A stretch of 64,000 nt of DNA from Microbaculum marinum (GTDB lineage: Bacteria > Pseudomonadota > Alphaproteobacteria > Rhizobiales > Tepidamorphaceae). The notes under the pieces were generated by a model, which did not search any database, was not told the origin of the DNA, and saw nothing but the letters and a program-made list of their open reading frames with translations. The translations under genes and the position numbers were made by a program. Each line of letters opens with the position of its first letter. Positions within the stretch are counted from its first letter, which is position 1. Shown one piece after another: positions 35,234 through 43,496 of this stretch. The stretch lies in NCBI RefSeq assembly GCF_042646165.1, contig NZ_JBHRTC010000019.1; one strand, 5' to 3'.

Positions 35234-36157
35234 ATGAATACTTTTCGAAAGGCAACGAACGTCTCGATTGTCCTTCTGGCTTCCTTTGGCCAGGCCGAGG
35301 CGTCAAAGCTGACCGTTTCGGACGCCAGGATTGCCGGAGGTCGGCTCGTTGTCGAAGGAAAGACGCCGGAGCCGAGGCAGACGGTGACCCTCGACGAAAA
35401 ATACACGGCAAAGTCGAATTCTGAAAGGTCGTACTCCTTCTCCCTTCCCGCTTATCATCCTGCGGACTGCATCGTCGCGATCGACGCCGGGCTGAGTTCC
35501 GCGACGGCCGTTGTCGCCAATTGCGGCGCTCGCGGCATCAAGCCGAGAGGCCCATGGTCGAACTCAACCTCCTACCAGGCCGACGACCTGGTGACCTACA
35601 AGGGGTCCAGCTATCTGGCGAAACGATCCGGTAAGGGCGGAGCCCCGAACCAGAGCGCCAGGCAGTGGGAGCGTTACGTGTCTCGCGGCGCTCCGGGAGT
35701 GGCCGGACCGCGAGGACCGGCAGGGCCGACTGGCCCGGCGGGACCGCAGGGCCTCGCTGGACCGCAAGGGCCCCAGGGCCTGGCCGGAGCGCCCGGTCCG
35801 CAAGGGGAAAAGGGCGATCCAGGCCACTCCAGCGTCTTGTCGGCGGTGGTCTCCGTGGAGGGCAATCTGGTTCGCGGCACTGGGGCGGTTTCGGCAATCC
35901 AGCGCAATACGGGCCAGTACGAGGTCATCTTCAATCGGAGCGTTGTCGACTGCACCTATTCGGCGACCGTCGGTCATCCCGGCGATCCCGGCGTGACCAA
36001 CTTTCTGTGGGCCGCCAGCGCAATGCGCACGACGTTCCACGAGGATCTGGGGTCGAACAGCGAAACCACACTGGTCGTCCTCGTCGGCGTGCCCACCACC
36101 GGATTTCCGGCGTTCCGCAACGCCCCGTTTCACCTGCTCGTCTTCTGCCCCGACTGA
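35234..36157 (+). CDS. Secreted collagen-like protein 2
   Basis: A 307-aa paralogue of the preceding gene: signal peptide (ends FGQAEAS), the same N-terminal domain (LTVSDARIAGGRLVVEG; Cys79, Cys97) and CBM-like segment (PWSNSTSYQADDLVTYKGSS), 16 Gly-X-Y triplets (about 152-199, ending GEKGDPG), and an unrelated C-terminal domain with two Cys (VVDCTYSATVG and the terminal LLVFCPD). The shared front and differing ends suggest duplication followed by swapping of the C-terminal tip, as in fibre or adhesin proteins. Probably co-transcribed with the first copy. Binding target unknown. Confidence 0.82.
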   Translation: MNTFRKATNVSIVLLASFGQAEASKLTVSDARIAGGRLVVEGKTPEPRQTVTLDEKYTAKSNSERSYSFSLPAYHPADCIVAIDAGLSSATAVVANCGARGIKPRGPWSNSTSYQADDLVTYKGSSYLAKRSGKGGAPNQSARQWERYVSRGAPGVAGPRGPAGPTGPAGPQGLAGPQGPQGLAGAPGPQGEKGDPGHSSVLSAVVSVEGNLVRGTGAVSAIQRNTGQYEVIFNRSVVDCTYSATVGHPGDPGVTNFLWAASAMRTTFHEDLGSNSETTLVVLVGVPTTGFPAFRNAPFHLLVFCPD

Positions 36158-36265
36158 ACTTGATGTAGGGGACGTTGACGAACTGAACCCGACCGAAGCA
36201 ATCCGACCCGCCTCCGTCTGGAGGCCGGGCCGGATCACAGGCGAAGGCGGGCGAACAGGATCCTG

Positions 36266-36757
36266 TCAGCTCGGCGGAGCGTTGTTGAGCACCGTCACGG
36301 CACGGCGGTTCTGGGACCAGCAGGATTCCGCGTCGCAGACCGCCACCGGGCGCTCCTTGCCGTAGGAAATCGTGCGAATCCGGGTCGGCTGGATGCCTTG
36401 CGCAACCACATAGTCGTAGGCGATCTGGGCACGGCGGGCACCGAGGGCGAGATTGTACTCCCGGGTGCCGCGTTCGTCGGCGTGTCCTTCGATGGTCACC
36501 GTGTACTGCGGATACAGCCGCAGCCACTGGGCCTGCTTGTTCAGCGTATCGCGGGCCTGGGCCGTCAGCGACGTTGAATCCGTCTCGAAGAAGATGCGAT
36601 CCCCCACATTGACGACGAAGTCCTGCGCGCTGCCCGGCGTCACGTTGCCGTCGGCAGTCTGCTGGGCCTTGTTCTGCGCGCACGCGGCAACGATCAGGGC
36701 GGCGGCCAGAACGACCGCAACGCGCGCGCCGCGGCCGAAACTCGTCAAACTCGACAT
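36266..36757 (-). CDS. pal: Peptidoglycan-associated lipoprotein Pal
   Basis: Outer-membrane lipoprotein that anchors the Tol-Pal complex to peptidoglycan at the division site. The protein has 163 aa. The signal peptide ends in a lipobox VAAC; an OmpA-type domain follows with DRIFFETDSTSLTAQARDTL, the peptidoglycan-binding TIEGHADERGTREYNLALGARRA and ISYGKERPV. It follows tolB by 181 bp on the same strand. Length and motifs are standard. Confidence 0.96.
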   Translation of the reverse strand: MSSLTSFGRGARVAVVLAAALIVAACAQNKAQQTADGNVTPGSAQDFVVNVGDRIFFETDSTSLTAQARDTLNKQAQWLRLYPQYTVTIEGHADERGTREYNLALGARRAQIAYDYVVAQGIQPTRIRTISYGKERPVAVCDAESCWSQNRRAVTVLNNAPPS

Positions 36758-36938
36758 TCCGGCTAACTCCCTTTTTGAACCGGATACACGTTCGATTTAC
36801 CTAGTCGGTTTTCCTTAACCGCCGGTTCCGAAACGTGGTTAACGCCCCCTCGCCCCGAGTGAATTGCGTTAACACAATCGGTGCTGCAGCAGCAGCGGAC
36901 CGTATTCAGTAAAGCCCATCTCCTGCAGGCCGGCCCGT

Positions 36939-38264
36939 TCAGTTCAAGAGCGGCGACCAGGCCGGATCCGACCCGAAGGCGGGCGTGGGTACGCGCTGCT
37001 CGTTGTAGCCGGTCAGGTCGACCGTCCACAGCTGCGGGCCGCCCCCGGCGCCCGGGATCTCGCGGAAGAACATCAGCACCCGGCCGTTCGGGGCCCAGGT
37101 CGGGCCCTCGTTGTGGTAGCCCTCGGTGAGGATCCGTTCCCCCGATCCGTCAGGCCGCATCACGCCGATCGAGAACCGGCCGCCGGCCCGCTTGGTGAAC
37201 GCGATTAGGTCGCCGCGGGGAGACCAGACGGGCGTGCCGTATGACCCCTGGCCGAAGCTGATGCGCTGCTGGCCGGTCCCGTCGGCATTCATCACGTAGA
37301 TCTGCTGCGCGCCGCCGCGATCGGACTCGAAGACGATCTGGCGGCCGTCCGGCGAGAACGACGGACTGGTGTCGATGGAGGGGGTGTTGGTGAGCCGCGT
37401 GGTGCGCCGGCTCCTGAGATCCATCATGTAGATGTTCGCGTTGCCGCCCTGCTCCAGGCTGAGCACCACGCGCTGTCCGTCCGGCGAGAACCTGGGGGCG
37501 AACGTCATTCCCGGAAAGTCGCCGACGACCTCGCGCTGGCCGGTCTCGATATTGAGCAGGTAGACCCGCGCCGTCTCGCCGTAGGGCTGGGACACATAGG
37601 TGATCTCCTGGCGTGAGGGGCTGAAGCGCGGGTTGCGGATGATCTCGTTCGGGCTGTTGGTGAGATAGCGGACGTTGGCGCCATCCTGGTCCATGATCGC
37701 GAGCCGCCGGACACGTGCGTCCTTGGGGCCGGTCTCGTCCACGAACACGATGCGGGTATCGAAGTAGCCGCGCTCGCCGGTCAGCCGCTCGTAGATGGCA
37801 TCCGCAATGATGTGGGCGAGCCTGCGCCAGTTCTCCGGCGTGGTGAAGTACTGCTGGCCGGTGATCTGTTCGCCGCCGAAGACGTCCCACAACCGGAACT
37901 CCGCCTTCAGCCGCCCGTCGGATTCGCGTGTCACCCGCCCGGTGACCAGCGCCTGGGCATTGATGACGCGCCAGCTTCCGAAGTTCGGCACGGCATCGAA
38001 GCCGGTATTGTCGATGAAGGCCGCCCTGTCGATCGGCTTGAACAGGCCAGATCGCTGCAGGTCGGCCGACACCACGTCGCTGATCTGCCGGCCCATTTCC
38101 GGGTCGCCTCCCGGACCGGCGAAATCGGTAATGGCGATTGGAAGCGGCTGAATGTTGGCCTGTGTGATGTCGATCTCGACAAGCGCCTGCGCGGGCCGGA
38201 TCGAGGTGCCTGTCAAAAGCACCATCGCAATCAGGGTGAATGCCGCGGTGAGGATTTTTCTCAT
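36939..38264 (-). CDS. tolB: Tol-Pal system beta-propeller protein TolB
   Basis: Periplasmic protein linking TolA and Pal. The protein has 441 aa with a signal peptide (ends PAQA). The N-terminal alpha/beta domain is followed by a six-bladed WD40-like (PD40) propeller with repeats such as NPRFSPSRQEITYVS, APRFSPDGQRVVLSLE, SPSFSPDGRQIVFESD and TPVWSPRGDLIAFTK. The TolB N-terminal DIT/DITQANIQPLPIAI segment is conserved. It starts 41 bp downstream of tolA. Confidence 0.96.
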   Translation of the reverse strand: MRKILTAAFTLIAMVLLTGTSIRPAQALVEIDITQANIQPLPIAITDFAGPGGDPEMGRQISDVVSADLQRSGLFKPIDRAAFIDNTGFDAVPNFGSWRVINAQALVTGRVTRESDGRLKAEFRLWDVFGGEQITGQQYFTTPENWRRLAHIIADAIYERLTGERGYFDTRIVFVDETGPKDARVRRLAIMDQDGANVRYLTNSPNEIIRNPRFSPSRQEITYVSQPYGETARVYLLNIETGQREVVGDFPGMTFAPRFSPDGQRVVLSLEQGGNANIYMMDLRSRRTTRLTNTPSIDTSPSFSPDGRQIVFESDRGGAQQIYVMNADGTGQQRISFGQGSYGTPVWSPRGDLIAFTKRAGGRFSIGVMRPDGSGERILTEGYHNEGPTWAPNGRVLMFFREIPGAGGGPQLWTVDLTGYNEQRVPTPAFGSDPAWSPLLN

Positions 38265-38304
38265 CGTTCTTGCTCGATTTACCGGTCCGGGATGGGAGGC
38301 GAGA

Positions 38305-39222
38305 TTAGCCGCCCATCAGTTCCCGTGGGTCGAATGTCATGCGGATCTCCCGCCACGACTCGTACTTCTCGGGCGGCAGGTAATAGGGCTGGCAGGTGTT
38401 GACGGCGCGGATTGCAGCTTCCGCGGCGACGGTGAAGATCGGATCGGCCGACGCGTTCAGCAACGCCGGCGGAGAGGCGAGCGTTCCGTCGACGTTGAGG
38501 TCCATGCCGAGGCGCACCAGGAGCTGGCCGGCCTCCAGCACGCCGACTGGCGGATTCCAGCACCGGGCGATCTGGGCCCGCAGAGCGTCGATCTCGCTCA
38601 TCGTGAGGGCGGCGCCGGTGCCGGTCGCGGTTCCCAGCGAGGGCGTGTCCGAGCCGATGTCGGCCGGCGATCCGCCGCCGGAATCGGGGATCTTGTTCAG
38701 GAGCGCGGCGATGTTGTCGGCGTCGAACTCCTGGGACGTCTTCTTCGGCTCCGTCTTGGGGGCGGGAGGCTTCGGCTTCGACGCGACCTTCGGCTTGCTG
38801 CGCGGAACCGGCGCATCCGCGAGCGGCTCGGGCGCAGGTTCGGATTCGGCCTGCGGCGCCGGCTCGGGGATCGGGGCCGGCTCGGAGTCCTCAGGCGGCA
38901 GCGAAGCCGTGCGCAATTCGACCGGCTCGGGTTCCGGCTGGGGCGCCGGCGCGGCGGTCGGCTCGGGCCTCGGTTCGGGGTCCGGCTTCGGCTGGTCCAC
39001 AGGCGGCGCCTTCTCGACGGGCTTGGGCGGCGTCGGTTCGAGCGCCTTGTCGCCGTCGCGCGTGCCGGCGGTGATCTCGGTGAACTCCGTGATCGACACG
39101 AGGTCTATGGGAAGCGACGGCTGCGGCGTCGACTCGTATGGGTCGGTGCCCGGCAGCGCGATCATGCCCCAGACGAGGATCGCGGCATGGCCCACGGTCG
39201 AGACTGACAGCGCGACGCGCAT
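38305..39222 (-). CDS. tolA: Tol-Pal energy-coupling protein TolA
   Basis: Inner-membrane protein with a single N-terminal helix (HAAILVWGMIAL), a long Pro/Glu/Lys-rich periplasmic rod (about residues 55-170, PEPEP and PAP runs) and a globular C-terminal domain (about 205-305) of TonB/TolA type ending IRMTFDPRELMGG. It has 305 aa and transmits proton-motive energy from TolQR to Pal/TolB. It starts 4 bp after tolR, so the genes are coupled. Confidence 0.93.
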   Translation of the reverse strand: MRVALSVSTVGHAAILVWGMIALPGTDPYESTPQPSLPIDLVSITEFTEITAGTRDGDKALEPTPPKPVEKAPPVDQPKPDPEPRPEPTAAPAPQPEPEPVELRTASLPPEDSEPAPIPEPAPQAESEPAPEPLADAPVPRSKPKVASKPKPPAPKTEPKKTSQEFDADNIAALLNKIPDSGGGSPADIGSDTPSLGTATGTGAALTMSEIDALRAQIARCWNPPVGVLEAGQLLVRLGMDLNVDGTLASPPALLNASADPIFTVAAEAAIRAVNTCQPYYLPPEKYESWREIRMTFDPRELMGG

Positions 39223-39226
39223 TGCC

Positions 39227-39673
39227 TCACTGCTCGCTCTGTTCCATGTCGGTGACGAGCGCGATGCGGCGGAATCCGGCCGAGTTCAGGCGGCCCATCA
39301 CCCGCATCACCGTGCCGTAGTCGACGGTGCGGTCGCCGCGCACGAAAACACGCTCCTCGACGCCCTGCTCGGCGACGGCCGTGAGCTTGGGGACCAGCTC
39401 TTCGATCTTGATCTGCGTGTCCTGCAAGAACACCCGTCCCTCGTTGTCGACGCTGATCGTCAACGGCTCCTTCTGTCCCTCCAGCGGCTTTGCCTGGGAT
39501 TCGGGAAGATCGATCGGAACGCCGACGGTCAGCAGAGGTGCCGTAACCATGAAAACGATCAGCAGCACGAGCATCACGTCGACGAACGGCGTGACGTTGA
39601 TTTCGCTCATCGGGCGGTAGCGTTGGCCGCGCCGGCGCCTGCTGCCGTTGTTTGCCGCAAAGCTTGCGCCCAT
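39227..39673 (-). CDS. tolR: Tol-Pal proton-channel protein TolR
   Basis: A 148-aa ExbD/TolR protein with one membrane helix. MSEINVTPFVDVMLVLLIVFMVTAPLL includes the proton-path Asp of the helix (VDVMLVLL). The periplasmic domain ends in the family pattern VFVRGDRTVDYGTVMRVMGRLNSAGFRRIALVT. It begins 3 bp downstream of tolQ and partners with it in the stator. Confidence 0.96.
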   Translation of the reverse strand: MGASFAANNGSRRRRGQRYRPMSEINVTPFVDVMLVLLIVFMVTAPLLTVGVPIDLPESQAKPLEGQKEPLTISVDNEGRVFLQDTQIKIEELVPKLTAVAEQGVEERVFVRGDRTVDYGTVMRVMGRLNSAGFRRIALVTDMEQSEQ

Positions 39674-39676
39674 GGG

Positions 39677-40375
39677 TCAGCTTCTCTCTTCCAATTGCCG
39701 CGAAAGTATGGCGCTGAACTCGTCCGCGAAGCCCTCCATCCGCATGACGATCTTGGCCACGTCGCTGGACAGCTTGTTGTAGGCGATGACCGCAGGAATT
39801 GCCGCGAGCAGCCCGAGTGCAGTGGCAAAAAGCGCCTCGGCGATACCCGGTGCGACGACCGCAAGGTTGGTGGACTCGGATGCAGCGATCGCCTGGAAGC
39901 TGGACATGATTCCCCAGACCGTGCCGAACAGGCCGATGAATGGTGCGGCGGCGCCGACGGTGGCCAGAAACAGCAGCCGGTTTTCGAGCCGGGCGGCTTC
40001 CCGCGACATCGTCACGTCCATCACCTTCTCGATTCGCGACTGGACGCCCATCATCGACAATGCGCCGGTCTCGTGGCTGCGCTTCCACTCGCGCATCGCG
40101 GCGACGAACAGACCGGCCATCGCGGTGTTGGACCGCGACTGCAGGCTTCGGTACAGCTCCTCCAGCGAGTGACCGGACCAGAACACCTTCTCGAAGCGGT
40201 CCATCTGCGCCCGGGTCCGCCGGTAGGTGAAGACCTTCTCGAAGATGATCGCCCAGGTCCAGACCGAAGCCAGGATCAGCCCCAGCATCACCAGCTTGAC
40301 GATGATGTGGGCCTGCAGGAACAACGACAGGATCGACACCTCTCCGGGCGACGACAACGTCGTGACATCGAGCAT
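39677..40375 (-). CDS. tolQ: Tol-Pal proton-channel protein TolQ
   Basis: A 232-aa MotA/TolQ/ExbB protein with three membrane helices: about 20-40, VGAAAPFIGLFGTVWGIMSSFQAI, and the third VVAPGIAEALFATALGLLAAIPAVIAYNKLS, which carries the conserved Thr/Glu positions of the channel. It forms the proton channel with TolR. It opens a tolQRAB-pal unit; a CtrA-like TTAA pair lies about 200 bp before its start. Confidence 0.96.
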   Translation of the reverse strand: MLDVTTLSSPGEVSILSLFLQAHIIVKLVMLGLILASVWTWAIIFEKVFTYRRTRAQMDRFEKVFWSGHSLEELYRSLQSRSNTAMAGLFVAAMREWKRSHETGALSMMGVQSRIEKVMDVTMSREAARLENRLLFLATVGAAAPFIGLFGTVWGIMSSFQAIAASESTNLAVVAPGIAEALFATALGLLAAIPAVIAYNKLSSDVAKIVMRMEGFADEFSAILSRQLEERS

Positions 40376-40577
40376 TAGCGAGACCTCGCTGGAGAAAACA
40401 TGACCATCCGGCCGGCGTCCGGACCGCTCGCCGGCGCCGGACCCCGCGGCCCTCTCGTTGAGGCGCGGACGTGCGCCGACCTACGGCGCATTTTGCGTTG
40501 CAGCATCTGGTTGCGGCCGAATATGTCAAATCGAGGGCGTGCCAAGCCGTACGCCACCCCTCTAGAAGTCAATTACT

Positions 40578-40596
40578 ATGGTTAATGCTCGGTTAC
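40578..40596 (-). promoter_or_regulatory. Near-consensus CtrA box before tolQ
   Basis: TTAA-TGCTCGG-TTAC (40582-40596) has the N7 spacing with one mismatch in the second half, and the first half overlaps TTAACCAT on the minus strand. It lies in the 230-bp region between ybgC and tolQ. Binding is inferred only. Confidence 0.4.
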
Positions 40597-40605
40597 CGGC
40601 TGTCG

Positions 40606-41070
40606 TCAGCCCGGTTCGACAGCCTCGCCGAGGATCCGCCGCAACTCGGCGGGGATGCGCCGGGCGTGCCCGCTTCGCGAGACGAGAGCGACCTGGACGT
40701 CGGCCGCTACCAGCACCGTCTCCCCCCGCATGACGCGCTGGCCGAGGATCATCGACGCGCCGCGCATCTCCTTCGTCCGCGTCTCTACCGTGAGGATATC
40801 GTCGATCCCGGCCGGCCGCTCGTAGGAGATGGTCATCCGTCGCACGGCGAAGGCGAGCGGATCGTCGCCGTCGAACAGCTCGGCGTGGTCCGCCCCTGAC
40901 AGGCGCATGAAGTCCGAGCGGCCCCGCTCCATGAAGCGCAGGTAACTGGCGTGGTAGACGACGCCGGAGAAGTCGGTGTCCTCGAAATAGACGCGGATCG
41001 GCAGGACGTGACGGCCGTCGACGATGCGGCCGGCGAGGTCTGGCCAGGCGGTATCGGTGTCGTTGGTCAT
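40606..41070 (-). CDS. ybgC: Acyl-CoA thioesterase YbgC, Tol-Pal associated
   Basis: A 154-aa hot-dog-fold thioesterase. The catalytic motif is VYFEDTDFSGVVYHASYLRFMERGRSDFMR (Asp and Tyr/His of the 4-hydroxybenzoyl-CoA-type family). It hydrolyses acyl-CoA and is almost always found before tolQ. From the ATG at 41070 the length is normal; longer frames upstream run into ruvB. It starts 64 bp after the ruvB stop. Confidence 0.92.
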   Translation of the reverse strand: MTNDTDTAWPDLAGRIVDGRHVLPIRVYFEDTDFSGVVYHASYLRFMERGRSDFMRLSGADHAELFDGDDPLAFAVRRMTISYERPAGIDDILTVETRTKEMRGASMILGQRVMRGETVLVAADVQVALVSRSGHARRIPAELRRILGEAVEPG

Positions 41071-41134
41071 ATCCGCCTTATGCGACGCGACAGCCTGTTC
41101 GTAAATCCCCGCAGGCAGCGCGCGGCCGCTCGGC

Positions 41135-42178
41135 TCACTTGCCCTCTCCGTCCGCAAACAGCCCCATCTGTGGGGCGAATTCGCTCGGTGCGGCAAGACC
41201 CAGGTGCCTGAACGCATGCGGCGTCAGCAGGCGCCCCCGAGGCGTGCGCTGGATGAAGCCCTGCTGGATCAGGAAGGGCTCGATGATCTCCTCGATCGCG
41301 TCGCGCGGCTCCGACAGCGCCGCAGCGATCGTCTCGATGCCGACCGGCCCGCCGCCGAAATTCAGGGCGATGGTGGAGAGGTAGCGCCTGTCCATTGCGT
41401 CGAGGCCGCGCGCGTCGACTTCGAGTTCGGCGAGCGCCCGGTCGGCGATCTTGCGGTCGATGCCGCCGTTGCCGTCGACGGAGGCGAAATCGCGCACCCG
41501 CTTCAGTAGCCGCCCTGCCACGCGGGGCGTACCACGGGCGCGGCGGGCGATCTCGCGGGCGCCGTCGTCGGCGATGGCGATGCCGAGGACACGGGCGCCG
41601 CGGCGCACGATCAGCTCCAGTTCCTCCTCGGTGTAGAAGTCGAGCCGGATCGGGATGCCGAAGCGGTCGCGCAGCGGTGTCGTCAGCAGCCCGGAGCGGG
41701 TGGTCGCGCCGACCAGCGTGAACTTCGCCAGATCGATGCGCACCGACCGCGCCGCGGGACCCTCGCCGATGATCAGGTCGAGCTGGAAGTCCTCCATCGC
41801 CGGATAGAGGATCTCCTCGACCGCCGGGTTCAGCCGGTGGATCTCGTCGATGAACAGAACGTCGCGCTCTTCCAGGTTGGTCAGCAGGGCGGCAAGATCG
41901 CCGGCCTTGGCGATCACCGGACCGGAGGTCGCGCGGAAGTTGACGCCGAGCTCGCGGGAGACGATCTGGGCGAGCGTCGTCTTGCCGAGGCCGGGCGGAC
42001 CCGCGAACAGCACGTGGTCGAGCGCCTCGCCACGCGACTTCGCCGCCTCGATGAAGATGCGCAGGTTCTGGCGCGCCTGCGCCTGCCCGACGAACGCGTC
42101 GAGCGTCTGCGGCCGCAGCGAGGCGTCGGTGTCCTCGTCCTCGAATGTCTCGTCTGCGGCTACGAGGCGGTCGCTCAC
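41135..42178 (-). CDS. ruvB: Holliday-junction branch-migration ATPase RuvB
   Basis: AAA+ motor that, with RuvA, drives branch migration of Holliday junctions. The protein has 347 aa from the GTG at 42178. LRPQTLDAFVGQ is the start signature, FAGPPGLGKTTLA Walker A, LFIDEIHRLNP Walker B, GATTRSGLLTTPLRDRFG the sensor and arginine-finger region, and the C-terminal winged helix includes GFIQRTPRGRLLT. Its GTG start overlaps the ruvA stop by 4 bp (GTGA). Confidence 0.97.
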   Translation of the reverse strand: MSDRLVAADETFEDEDTDASLRPQTLDAFVGQAQARQNLRIFIEAAKSRGEALDHVLFAGPPGLGKTTLAQIVSRELGVNFRATSGPVIAKAGDLAALLTNLEERDVLFIDEIHRLNPAVEEILYPAMEDFQLDLIIGEGPAARSVRIDLAKFTLVGATTRSGLLTTPLRDRFGIPIRLDFYTEEELELIVRRGARVLGIAIADDGAREIARRARGTPRVAGRLLKRVRDFASVDGNGGIDRKIADRALAELEVDARGLDAMDRRYLSTIALNFGGGPVGIETIAAALSEPRDAIEEIIEPFLIQQGFIQRTPRGRLLTPHAFRHLGLAAPSEFAPQMGLFADGEGK

Positions 42179-42789
42179 CGTGCCAGCTCCTTCAGTCCCA
42201 GCCGGATCAGGGTCTCGGCGGTCGCCTCTTCGCCGGCCCCCTTCAGGGCGGCGGCCACCGCCGCGCCGGCCTGCGCCTGAGCGTAGCCCAGATTGACCAG
42301 CGCCGACACCGCGTCGCGGGCCGGCGAGGCGGCGCGGCCCTCGCTCACCTCGCCCGACACCTTCGCGAAGGCGACGTCGCCGCCGACGATCGGCGACTTG
42401 TCGCGCAGTTCCGAGACGATGCGCTGTGCAACCTTCGGCCCGACTCCCGGCGCCCGCGCCACCATCGCCTTGTCCTGCATCGCGACCGCGTTTCCGAGGT
42501 CGGCCGCCGACAGGGTCCCGAGCACCGCGAGCGCCACCCGCGCGCCGACACCCTGCACCGACTGCAGCAGCCGGAACCACTGCTTCTCGGCCTCGCTGGC
42601 GAAGCCGTAGAGCCGGATCGCGTCCTCGCGCATCACCGTCTCGACGAAGACGACGGCGGGCTCGCCGGTCCCCGGCAGCGCCGACAGGGTGCGGGTCGAA
42701 CAGGTCACCATGTAGCCGACGCCGCCGACGTCGACGATCACCCAGTCCTCGCCGTAGGAATCGACGATACCCTTCAGCTTGCCGATCAT
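42175..42789 (-). CDS. ruvA: Holliday-junction DNA-binding protein RuvA
   Basis: Tetrameric junction-binding protein of 204 aa starting MIGKLKGIVDSYGEDWVIVDVGGVGY. The helix-hairpin-helix motifs are VQGVGARVALAVLG and APGVGPKVAQRIVSEL; the C-terminal domain III (NLGYAQAQAGAAVAAAL) contacts RuvB. Its start codon overlaps the stop codon of the upstream PIN-domain toxin gene by 4 bp (ATGA), and its own stop overlaps ruvB. Translation of ruvA is therefore probably coupled to the toxin gene. Confidence 0.96.
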   Translation of the reverse strand: MIGKLKGIVDSYGEDWVIVDVGGVGYMVTCSTRTLSALPGTGEPAVVFVETVMREDAIRLYGFASEAEKQWFRLLQSVQGVGARVALAVLGTLSAADLGNAVAMQDKAMVARAPGVGPKVAQRIVSELRDKSPIVGGDVAFAKVSGEVSEGRAASPARDAVSALVNLGYAQAQAGAAVAAALKGAGEEATAETLIRLGLKELAR

Positions 42790-43202
42790 GGATGGGTGTC
42801 CGGAGTCACCAGCTTCAACATCGGGAAGAACTGCCGATAGCGGGCCGGATCCCGCGTCAGCAGGTCGTAGCCGTGAATCTCCGCATGGGCGCCGATGTAG
42901 AAATCCGGCAGCGGCGACCGCTTGGCCCCGCCAGCCCGCCGATACGCAAGAAACGCGCGCCCAGCGTTGAAGGCGGCGTCCCACGGCAGGTCCTCGCGCC
43001 GGTACCTGTCACGCGGCAAAGCATGGTCCAACTGGCGCTGCGTCGGAAACATGGCGGAAAGTTCGGCGTAGACCATCGGATTAACGACGAGCTCACCGTT
43101 ACCTGCGGCAGCCCGGAGTCTGCTCCGGGACCATTCCACCCAGTTCGGGTCAGCCCCAAAAACATCGATCAGCACGTTTGTGTCGACGAGCGTATCGGTC
43201 AT
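42786..43202 (-). CDS. vapC: PIN-domain toxin, VapC-like
   Basis: A 138-aa PIN-domain endoribonuclease. The four acidic metal-binding positions are all present: Asp7 (TLVDTNVLIDVF), Glu47 (MVYAELSAMF), Asp100 (SPLPDFYIGAHA) and Asp118 (LLTRDPARYR), so it should be active. Toxins of this type cleave initiator tRNA, rRNA or other RNA. It overlaps the antitoxin gene upstream by 4 bp (ATGA) and ruvA downstream by 4 bp (ATGA). The pair is inserted between ruvC and ruvA, which are otherwise adjacent in this group. The target is unknown. Confidence 0.9.
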   Translation of the reverse strand: MTDTLVDTNVLIDVFGADPNWVEWSRSRLRAAAGNGELVVNPMVYAELSAMFPTQRQLDHALPRDRYRREDLPWDAAFNAGRAFLAYRRAGGAKRSPLPDFYIGAHAEIHGYDLLTRDPARYRQFFPMLKLVTPDTHP

Positions 43203-43441
43203 TCGCCGCGCATTAGTTCCATGAACGCATCGGTCGACATTCCCAGATCGACGATGCCGGTTACGTCGTCGAGATACTCCTCGAAATCGTCTGCCGGCCC
43301 AGTGCCGCGCGAGGTCGTTGACTTGCGAACGAGAAGACCATCATCGCATGCCTCGAAATCCACCTGCGATCCCGGCTTGATGCTTGTCCGGTCGCGAAGA
43401 TGCTTGGGGATGGTGACCTGCCCTTTGGATGTTACACGCAC
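43199..43441 (-). CDS. vapB: AbrB/SpoVT-type antitoxin, VapB-like
   Basis: An 80-aa antitoxin. The N-terminal 45 residues are an AbrB/MazE swapped-hairpin DNA-binding domain (MRVTSKGQVTIPKHLRDRTS, then PGSQVDF). The acidic C-terminal tail (DDFEEYLDDVTGIVDLGM) should wrap and block the toxin. The start is a GTG at 43441, immediately before a palindromic candidate operator, and it ends with an ATGA overlap into the toxin gene. Such antitoxins repress their own promoter, alone and more strongly with toxin; here that promoter would also feed ruvAB. Confidence 0.9.
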   Translation of the reverse strand: MRVTSKGQVTIPKHLRDRTSIKPGSQVDFEACDDGLLVRKSTTSRGTGPADDFEEYLDDVTGIVDLGMSTDAFMELMRGE

Positions 43442-43453
43442 GGTGAATGCCCT

Positions 43454-43475
43454 TTCTTACCTCAGACGGTAAGAA
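43454..43475. promoter_or_regulatory. Candidate antitoxin operator palindrome
   Basis: Perfect inverted repeat, TTCTTACC and GGTAAGAA, with a 6-bp spacer, 13 bp upstream of the antitoxin start and 21 bp after ruvC ends. Size, symmetry and position fit an operator for the AbrB-type antitoxin. It would make a promoter inside the ruv operon. Confidence 0.65.
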
Positions 43476-43496
43476 TAGAACAGAATGGAAACATCT

